Source: PVC group bacterium
GTDB taxonomy: Bacteria > Verrucomicrobiota > Kiritimatiellia > UBA8416 > PXDI01
Reading direction: 5' to 3'
Assembly (NCBI GenBank): GCA_003565095.1
Contig: PXDI01000366.1
Span: 1 to 7,640 of the forward strand
DNA length: 7,640 nucleotides
The notes under the pieces are model-generated. The model had not been told where the DNA came from. It saw only the letters and a list, made by a program, of their open reading frames with translations, and ran no database searches. The translations under genes were made by a program, and so were the position numbers. Position 1 is the stretch's first letter; the number at the start of each line of letters is the position of its first letter. Shown piece after piece: positions 1-4,497 of this stretch.

Positions 1-5
1 GAACT

Positions 6-110
6 TCATGCATTGATCGCAGCATCTTGCCGGCCTTGATATGTCAAAGCATATCGCTCTTCCGCAGGAAAGCTCTTGCTGATTTCGAAGATCTCCCTAA
101 CGCCTAACGC
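6..110 (-). pseudogene. Remnant of a four-helix-bundle (23S rRNA intervening-sequence type) protein gene
   Basis: Read on the minus strand, a short open frame ends at a TGA (positions 8-6). It contains EIFEISKSFPAEERYALT followed by YQ. This closely resembles the conserved helix 1-helix 2 stretch of the four-helix-bundle family (consensus roughly 'EIYEITKSFPKEERYGLTSQIRRA'). What should precede it (FEDLxVWxxA) and follow it (RRAAxSIPxNIAEG) is missing. Upstream the frame runs straight into the heptamer repeat and an in-frame TAG at 113-111, with no start codon; downstream it ends after about nine unrelated residues. I infer a decayed fragment. The match comes from memory of the family and covers only about 20 residues, so chance similarity is not excluded. 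Confidence 0.5.
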
Positions 111-124
111 CTAATCCCTAATCC
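97..124. repeat. Four tandem heptamers, (CTAACGC)2(CTAATCC)2
   Basis: Two copies of CTAACGC are followed directly by two copies of CTAATCC, and a partial CT follows. On the minus strand the array reads as GGATTAG units followed by GCGTTAG units. The array abuts the four-helix-bundle remnant on that gene's 5' side. Telomere-like GGATTAG strings of this kind are a familiar intergenic repeat in some bacterial genomes, but I cannot count genome copies from this window. Confidence 0.8.
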
Positions 125-203
125 CTCCGTTGCCCGACCCATAGCTCAAAATTACGCCAATCTCGTTTTCATTACTTGTCACTCAACTTTTGACAGTACC
201 TAT

Positions 204-824
204 TCATACCTGCTGCGCAACCCGCTCCGCCATATCCCGGGCGGTGGTGGCCGCATTCGATTCAATATCACAAATCACTATGCCTTGCTCACGGTAATAG
301 TCAAGTAAAGGACGGGTCCGCTCACGATAAACCACCAGCCTGCGCTCAACCTGTGCCGGGGTATCATCAGCGCGCCCTTCACGGTCCCCGCCGCTGTTCA
401 ACAACAGCCTGACCCGCACAGCTTCGGCATGGCACAGCAAATGAACAACAACTCTCACCCGCACCAGCGGAGCCAATGCGGCCGCCTGCCGACAGTCACG
501 CGGCCAGCCGTTGAATATTAAGTAATCACCCGGCGCAATCCGGCGCAGCAGCATGAACTGATGGATGATTTCATGTGCAATGCCAAAATCCTGCTCTTCC
601 AGCAACGCCCCCTCGTCAAGACAGCGGCGGATCACGGCAACCTGCGCAGCACTCAGCCAGTCGGGTTCATCCGCCGCAGCCGCCCGCAGCCATACGCCGA
701 AATCAAAATGATGCACCTGCCGGCCTTTCAGACCGCGCGCCTGCAGCCAATCACCCAACGGGGTTTTGCCCGCTCCGGTCGGACCCAACAGCACAATTGC
801 ATTCTCGTTTAACCGCCCTTGCAT
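204..824 (-). CDS. Adenylate kinase-family nucleoside monophosphate kinase
   Basis: This 206-aa cytoplasmic P-loop kinase probably transfers phosphate from ATP to a nucleoside monophosphate. The Walker A motif is GPTGAGKT (residues 14-21). The family landmarks follow in order: HFDFGVWLR (39-47) at the place of HISTGDxLR, LDEGALLEE (69-77), NGWPRDCRQA (105-114, normally DGFPRTxxQA), and R148/R151 with D153-D154 and R161-R162 (the RxxRxDD...R block). The LID is short, as in AK1-type enzymes, with no zinc-finger LID. The NMP-binding loop is divergent: the usual S/T-G-D is absent and GKG becomes GKTP, so AMP specificity is not assured. It is the last gene of the operon. Its ATG (824-822) overlaps the upstream yjbQ stop as TGATG, implying translational coupling. 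No rho-independent terminator follows. Confidence 0.82.
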   Translation of the reverse strand: MQGRLNENAIVLLGPTGAGKTPLGDWLQARGLKGRQVHHFDFGVWLRAAAADEPDWLSAAQVAVIRRCLDEGALLEEQDFGIAHEIIHQFMLLRRIAPGDYLIFNGWPRDCRQAAALAPLVRVRVVVHLLCHAEAVRVRLLLNSGGDREGRADDTPAQVERRLVVYRERTRPLLDYYREQGIVICDIESNAATTARDMAERVAQQV

Positions 825-1222
825 CAGCCTGCGACCACCTTCACCATCAGCTTACGCCTGCGCGGGCCGTCATACTCAGCAAAATAAATTCCCTGCCAGG
901 TACCAAGCAGCAGACGGCCCTTGCTCACAATTATGCTGACAGAACTTCCGGTAAGCGTGGCTTTAACATGGGCGGCTGAATTACCTTCACAGTGGGCATA
1001 CCCATTCTGCCACGGCACCATTCTGTCCAACGCCAGCTCCATATCACTCAACACATCCGGATCGGCATTCTCGTTTATCGTTATCCCGGCGGTAGTGTGC
1101 GGCACAAAAACATTAACCAGTCCGTCCTGAATGCCGCTGTCAGCGACCACCCCGGCGATCTGCCCGGTTACATCAATAAATTCTGTACGGCTGCCGGTCT
1201 GTATGCCGAGTTCACGCATCAT
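824..1222 (-). CDS. yjbQ: YjbQ/UPF0047 family protein
   Basis: This 132-aa protein covers the full usual length of the YjbQ (UPF0047) family, a small trimeric beta-rich fold. Signature blocks are all present: VPHTTAGITINENADPDV (residues 40-57), AHCEGNSAAHVKATL (76-90, with conserved H77, E79 and H85), LGTWQGIYF (106-114) and the DGPRRRK block near the C-terminus. The family is annotated as a secondary thiamine-phosphate synthase because E. coli YjbQ has weak activity of that kind. The physiological role is still unsettled, and nothing else for thiamine lies here. The start (ATG 1222-1220) overlaps the upstream PHP-gene stop in an ATGA. A second ATG follows immediately, so the first residue could be M1 or M2. 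The stop overlaps the next gene's start by one base. Confidence 0.93.
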   Translation of the reverse strand: MMRELGIQTGSRTEFIDVTGQIAGVVADSGIQDGLVNVFVPHTTAGITINENADPDVLSDMELALDRMVPWQNGYAHCEGNSAAHVKATLTGSSVSIIVSKGRLLLGTWQGIYFAEYDGPRRRKLMVKVVAG

Positions 1223-2055
1223 CCCAACCTCGCTTTCAGCTTTTCAAGCAATTCGTCTGCTACACGCAGGTTACCGAACCCGCGACCCAGCTTTACCCGC
1301 GGATTGGCGTCGCCGTGAAAATCCGATCCGCCGGTCAACAGCAAACCGTATGCGGCGGCAAGCCCTGAATAAATGCTGATCTGCTCCGGTGAGTGTTCTG
1401 AATAAAAGACCTCTATTCCACCCAAACCCAGCTCAGCCAGCGACTTTACAAAATCTTTCAAGGTTGCTTTTGACATTTGAAGCGAGAAAGGATGCGCCAG
1501 CACGGCAATCCCGCCGGCATCGCGGATCAAACGAATCGCATCCGTCGGAGAGAGCCGGAAACGCTCCACATAAGCGGCTTTACCCTTTCCAAGATATTTA
1601 TCAAAAACTTCAGCCTTATCCGCAACATAACCGCGTGCCAGCATTGCCTGCGCAAAATGCGGCCGGCCGACCACCTCCTCACCGGCAAATGCCGCCACTT
1701 CGTCCCAGTCCAGTTGACAGCCCAGCTCGTTCAGCTTCTGCAGCATGCGTTCATTACGCAACCGGCGGCCATCACGGATTTCCAGTAGAGCCGCCTGCAA
1801 CGCGGCATTCTCTATATCAAAATAATAACCGAGCAGATGCAGTGTGCCATGCAGCGGTTCAGCACTGATTTCAACCCCGGGTACGGCCTCCACACCAAGC
1901 TCATTGCACGCCTGCGTGAACAGCCCCAGGCCGGCGGTGGAATCATGATCAGTCAGCGCAACCGCGCTTAGCCGCGTCTCTTTGGCCAGCTCCGCCAGTT
2001 CACGCGGCGTGCAACTGCCGTCGGAAAACGTCGAATGTACATGCAAATCAATCAT
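1219..2055 (-). CDS. PHP-domain phosphoesterase (YciV/TrpH-like, RNase AM family)
   Basis: This 278-aa protein has a complete PHP metal-binding set: HVH (H5, H7), D12, TDHD (D36, H37, D38), E62 in PGVEIS, H73 in HLLGY, GRPH (H133), LAHP (H188) and SDFH (D245, H247). The order and spacing match the YciV/TrpH type with its inserted helical segment (about residues 85-165, ending in GKGKAAYVE). Characterised relatives hydrolyse nucleoside 3',5'-bisphosphates such as pAp and also act as a 5'-3' exonuclease on short RNAs and rRNA 5' ends (RNase AM). Either role is plausible here; the exact substrate cannot be told from sequence. ATGA overlaps at both ends, with queD upstream and yjbQ downstream, make it a coupled internal operon gene. 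No residue appears to be lost. Confidence 0.93.
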   Translation of the reverse strand: MIDLHVHSTFSDGSCTPRELAELAKETRLSAVALTDHDSTAGLGLFTQACNELGVEAVPGVEISAEPLHGTLHLLGYYFDIENAALQAALLEIRDGRRLRNERMLQKLNELGCQLDWDEVAAFAGEEVVGRPHFAQAMLARGYVADKAEVFDKYLGKGKAAYVERFRLSPTDAIRLIRDAGGIAVLAHPFSLQMSKATLKDFVKSLAELGLGGIEVFYSEHSPEQISIYSGLAAAYGLLLTGGSDFHGDANPRVKLGRGFGNLRVADELLEKLKARLG

Positions 2056-2453
2056 TGAACACTTGCCTTGCCGCCATCCCCTGATGTTTCATAGTAACAG
2101 GCCATTGTGTCGGGCGTCTCAAACACACACACTCTTGCCACATGTATCCGTCCGTCATTTATCGACTGCCCCAGTTTTTGATAAATATAACGGGCCAGAT
2201 TTTCTGAGGTGGGATTCTGCGTAGCGAACCCCGGCAGCTCATTCAAATGCCCGTGGTCAAGTTCGTCCACCACCAGCTCCAGCGCCTGGCGTACCGCCCG
2301 GAAATCAGTCAACAGTCCAATCTCATCGAGCCGCTCTCCGCTGATAAAAGCCTGCACATCCCAGTTATGGCCGTGCACCGCCGAACACGACCCGCTGTAA
2401 CCGCGAAGATAATGCGCCGCGGAAAACCGCGTTTTTACACTTATTTCAAACAT
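2052..2453 (-). CDS. queD: 6-carboxy-5,6,7,8-tetrahydropterin synthase QueD
   Basis: This 133-aa enzyme of the PTPS/QueD fold converts 7,8-dihydroneopterin triphosphate to 6-carboxytetrahydropterin, the first step after GTP cyclohydrolase on the way to preQ0 and queuosine in tRNA. Zinc ligands are H14 (in SAAH), H27 and H29 (HGH). The catalytic cysteine is C23 in CSAVHGH, the Cx3HGH spacing typical of QueD rather than of mammalian PTPS. The Asp-His pair is D66-H67 in ELDHGHLNEL. PTSENLA (81-87) and the substrate-binding glutamate E112 (FETPD) are present. The start at 2453-2451 is supported by AAGGA at 2463-2459, 5 nt upstream. The gap from the IMP cyclohydrolase stop is 11 bp. No queC, queE or queF lies in this window. 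Confidence 0.95.
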   Translation of the reverse strand: MFEISVKTRFSAAHYLRGYSGSCSAVHGHNWDVQAFISGERLDEIGLLTDFRAVRQALELVVDELDHGHLNELPGFATQNPTSENLARYIYQKLGQSINDGRIHVARVCVFETPDTMACYYETSGDGGKASVQ

Positions 2454-2464
2454 ATCAGTCCTTA

Positions 2465-3157
2465 TTACTGCAAACGGTTTGCCAACTCATATATCTCTGC
2501 CGGCTCACTCTCGTCCCGTTTTTCCAGAAATGCGCTAATGGCGGCATCATACTCCGCCGTATGTTTAAAAGCCTTACGGGCCAGAGCAAACCGCAGCGCC
2601 AAACCGATCCGGCCGGAGTTCTTCTGCAACTCTGCGGCAATTCCGGCATAGTCATCCGGATCAGTTACCGAAGCCACCCGCAGAAAATTCTTGGCGGAAG
2701 CCCTGACCATACACGGCCCGCCGATATCAATATTGGTGCGCGCTTCTTCAACGCTCACCCCTTCGCGGGCAACGGTCTGCCGGAACGGATACAGATTGAC
2801 CACCACCATATCGAGGGCAACCGCGCCGGTACGCTGCAAATCATCCTGATGCGCCTGGTTATAGGTCTCACTCAAAAGACCAAGATATATTTTGAAATCA
2901 AGAGTCTTGACCAATCCGCCCTGCATTTCCGGCTGCCCGGTATAATCCGCTACTGACACCAGACACCCCTCAGCCTGCTTTCCAAGAATCTTCTGCAGCG
3001 CACTGTAGGTACCACCGGTTGAATATAACTTAATTCCAGGACATGTTTTCAGTAATTCAGGCACAAAAGCATCCAGCCCGCGCTTATCCGAAACACTCAG
3101 CAAAACATGCCTGACCGCCACCGCTTCATCCACCTTCTCAACAATATTCAGTGCCAT
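2465..3157 (-). CDS. purH: Stand-alone IMP cyclohydrolase (PurH N-terminal domain only)
   Basis: This 230-aa protein matches only the N-terminal MGS-like IMP cyclohydrolase half of PurH, which closes FAICAR to IMP in the last step of purine synthesis. Motifs in order: LLSVSDKRG (19-27), STGGT (46-50), GQPEMQGG (74-81), VKTL (83-86), VVVNLYPF (118-125) and NIDIGG...RASAKN (142-157). D144 and K156 match Asp125 and Lys137 of human ATIC, and K84 matches Lys66. The segment after KTL reads DFKIYLGLL instead of the usual HPKVHGGLL, and the position of ATIC Arg64 is L82. Normal PurH is about 510-530 aa. Here the AICAR transformylase half is absent, with a clean TAA 11 bp before queD, so this is not a frameshift. 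The start is fixed by AAAGGAG at 3168-3162, 4 nt from the ATG. It is the first gene of the operon. Confidence 0.9.
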   Translation of the reverse strand: MALNIVEKVDEAVAVRHVLLSVSDKRGLDAFVPELLKTCPGIKLYSTGGTYSALQKILGKQAEGCLVSVADYTGQPEMQGGLVKTLDFKIYLGLLSETYNQAHQDDLQRTGAVALDMVVVNLYPFRQTVAREGVSVEEARTNIDIGGPCMVRASAKNFLRVASVTDPDDYAGIAAELQKNSGRIGLALRFALARKAFKHTAEYDAAISAFLEKRDESEPAEIYELANRLQ

Positions 3158-3219
3158 AATGCTCCTTTCGCTGTAAATTCACGCAAAGAATGCCCGATTT
3201 TCACTACCAAAACAATAAT

Positions 3220-3248
3220 AATGTAAATCAGCCTGATTTATTCATCAA
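3220..3248 (-). promoter_or_regulatory. Candidate sigma-70-type promoter for the purH-queD operon
   Basis: On the minus strand, TTGATG (3248-3243) and TACATT (3225-3220) are separated by exactly 17 bp. Each matches four of six consensus bases. The -10 box lies about 60 bp upstream of the first gene's ATG, and no better pair was seen between 3158 and 3260. This is a prediction from sequence only. Confidence 0.4.
3224..3240. promoter_or_regulatory. Perfect 17-bp palindrome, candidate operator
   Basis: TAAATCA-GCC-TGATTTA is a perfect inverted repeat with 7-bp arms and a 3-bp centre. It occupies almost the whole spacer between the proposed -35 and -10 of the minus-strand promoter, the classic position for a repressor operator. 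It has no T-run and an AT-rich stem, so a terminator is unlikely. The cognate regulator is unknown; the sequence is not a PurR or Fur box that I recognise. Confidence 0.45.
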
Positions 3249-3262
3249 CGTTGCAGGAAAAT

Positions 3263-3283
3263 AGCTACCAACATGAAGTAGCT
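3263..3283. repeat. Spaced inverted repeat AGCTAC-N9-GTAGCT
   Basis: Six-base arms at 3263-3268 and 3278-3283 are perfect reverse complements separated by 9 bp. They lie between the two divergent promoters. The repeat could be a dimeric regulator site or chance; the stem is too weak to be a convincing terminator. Confidence 0.3.
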
Positions 3284-3320
3284 CCAAAATACCGAAAAAC
3301 ACCCAAACCACATTCATGCC

Positions 3321-3350
3321 TTGACGATCGCGGTACCAATATCTTATGTT
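3321..3350 (+). promoter_or_regulatory. Candidate sigma-70-type promoter for the FecR-domain gene
   Basis: TTGACG (3321-3326, five of six consensus bases) and TATGTT (3345-3350, four of six) are 18 bp apart. A start of transcription near 3357 would leave a leader of about 64 nt carrying the hairpin at 3377-3399 and the Shine-Dalgarno AGGAG at 3407-3411. Confidence 0.45.
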
Positions 3351-3376
3351 TATCAGATGTAATGCTAATAAATGAT

Positions 3377-3399
3377 TGTCGGCAGCCAGTCTGCCGGTA
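3377..3399 (+). promoter_or_regulatory. 5'-leader hairpin upstream of the FecR-domain gene
   Basis: CGGCAG (3380-3385) pairs with CTGCCG (3391-3396) across a 5-nt loop. G-U and A-U pairs can extend the stem to 3377-3399. It ends 7 nt before the AGGAG ribosome-binding site. No U-run follows, so it is not a terminator. It may stabilise the mRNA or influence translation, but no known riboswitch motif is visible. Confidence 0.35.
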
Positions 3400-3420
3400 T
3401 AACAACAGGAGCAATCGGTT

Positions 3421-4443
3421 ATGAAAATGTTTTTGTGTGCTGTGTGCACTCTGCTCAGTTTTTCCGCCACCCTTTCCGCTAATCAGTTCGAACCATTATT
3501 TCGCATCCTCGCCATCGAAGGTGAAATCCTTGTGCAGACTCCCGGTACGGACACCTTCACCCCGGCCCGCGAAAACCGCGCTTATCATTACGGAACAACG
3601 GTCAAATCAGGACTGAATTCCTCTGCACGAATTATTTTCTCAGAAGGCAATGAATGCCTGCTGGACGCCGATGTAATGGTTATCGTAATGGAGAACGCGA
3701 ATAACCCGACCCAAAAGCGCCTGCGCTTGTTGAACGGCCGGATTACCCTTAACCTGCGTGAGGAGTTTCAGGATCTGAACAGCCTGCTGGTGGAAACGCC
3801 TTCGGCAGTACTCATCGCACGCGGCGGCCGATTCTCAGTAACAATGCGCACAGAAGGTGATATGCAGATCGCGGCAATCGCGGTGCAGCGCGGCGGATTG
3901 AGCATCGAGGGCCCGCATTACAACATCGCGGAGCTAAAGCGTGACGACACTCTCACTGTCGCCAACTCCCGCGACAAGACATTTACACGGATCAGGGTTG
4001 TGCGGGGAGCCTTCAGCATGGAATACCGCGACCAGGATGGCATTCCGCAGTTTGCCGAACTTACCACCGGCAGTACCGTCAAAATCTGGCGGCGGCGTTC
4101 CGTCACCGGCCAGACCGTGGTGGTTACCATCCTGATAACCACAGCGGGCGGCGATATCGAACGGACAATTACCTATGCCGAAGCCATCGAACGTCCGGAT
4201 GATGCTGAACTGCCGGAATTCGAAAGACCCGCCGACTATTTTGAGGTACGCCGTAAACTGGAACAGGAAGCTGATGAACGGCCGAAGACCTGGTGGCAGC
4301 GGCTGCGTGAGAGAACAAGCGACCGGCCGGAGAGACCTGACATTGATGATCTCGATGAGTGGGATGATTTCCCGGAACTGACAACACCTGTACCAACAAC
4401 CACAACAACCATACCGTCGGTAACGCCGGTCGGAAGACTATAA
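3421..4443 (+). CDS. Exported FecR-domain protein
   Basis: This 340-aa protein has a Sec signal peptide (hydrophobic residues 3-18, likely cleavage after A20). A FecR-like beta domain follows (about residues 30-150). It shows GEILVQTPG (34-42), then a TFTPAREN...YGTTVKSGLNSSARIIFSEG pattern (the usual 'PA..G..L..G..V.TG..S.a.l.f..G'), and VETPSAVLIARGGRFSV (124-140) in place of 'V.TP....vrGT.F.V'. A second beta-rich stretch runs to about 255. The rest is charged and probably disordered: an acidic IDDLDEWDD segment and a Thr/Pro tail with a run of five Thr. No anti-sigma N-terminal segment, TonB box or FecI neighbour is present, so classic FecR signalling is unlikely. An extracytoplasmic envelope role is inferred from its neighbours. 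AGGAG lies 9 nt before the ATG. Tandem in-frame stops (TAATAA) end it. Confidence 0.75.
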   Translation: MKMFLCAVCTLLSFSATLSANQFEPLFRILAIEGEILVQTPGTDTFTPARENRAYHYGTTVKSGLNSSARIIFSEGNECLLDADVMVIVMENANNPTQKRLRLLNGRITLNLREEFQDLNSLLVETPSAVLIARGGRFSVTMRTEGDMQIAAIAVQRGGLSIEGPHYNIAELKRDDTLTVANSRDKTFTRIRVVRGAFSMEYRDQDGIPQFAELTTGSTVKIWRRRSVTGQTVVVTILITTAGGDIERTITYAEAIERPDDAELPEFERPADYFEVRRKLEQEADERPKTWWQRLRERTSDRPERPDIDDLDEWDDFPELTTPVPTTTTTIPSVTPVGRL

Positions 4444-4483
4444 TAAACAACCCCGGCAGTACATAACGGTTTTCCGTCAATTG

Positions 4484-4489
4484 AAAGGA
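4484..4489 (+). promoter_or_regulatory. Shine-Dalgarno site fixing a TTG start
   Basis: AAAGGA sits 8 nt before the TTG at 4498. The next in-frame candidate, ATG at 4525, has no purine-rich site in front of it and would remove the short basic N-terminal segment that precedes the membrane helix. The TTG is therefore the better start. Confidence 0.65.
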
Positions 4490-4497
4490 TCCCCAAG

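Noticed and set aside
38..55. GATATG-TCAAAG-CATATC inverted repeat as a terminator for the minus-strand operon
   Set aside because: Weak AT-rich 6-bp stem without a T-run, about 150 bp beyond the last gene, and it falls within the four-helix-bundle remnant.
1..107. Plus-strand open frame entering from the left edge
   Set aside because: It is antisense to the four-helix-bundle remnant, which has the better protein resemblance, and it shows no motif of its own.
190..195. TTGACA as a promoter -35 element
   Set aside because: No acceptable -10 hexamer at 15-19 bp; downstream is the 3' end of an opposing gene.
561..979. Plus-strand open frames opposite the kinase and yjbQ genes
   Set aside because: They have no recognisable motif and lie entirely antisense to two well-supported genes; the composition is what reverse reading of GC-rich coding DNA gives.
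3228..3470. Minus-strand open frame of 80 codons across the divergent intergenic region
   Set aside because: It covers the proposed plus-strand promoter and overlaps the signal-peptide region of the FecR-domain gene; no family resemblance and no Shine-Dalgarno site seen.
4466..4477. ACGG-TTTT-CCGT hairpin between the FecR-domain and chaperone genes
   Set aside because: Only a 4-bp stem with no U-tail; too small to claim as a terminator or attenuator.
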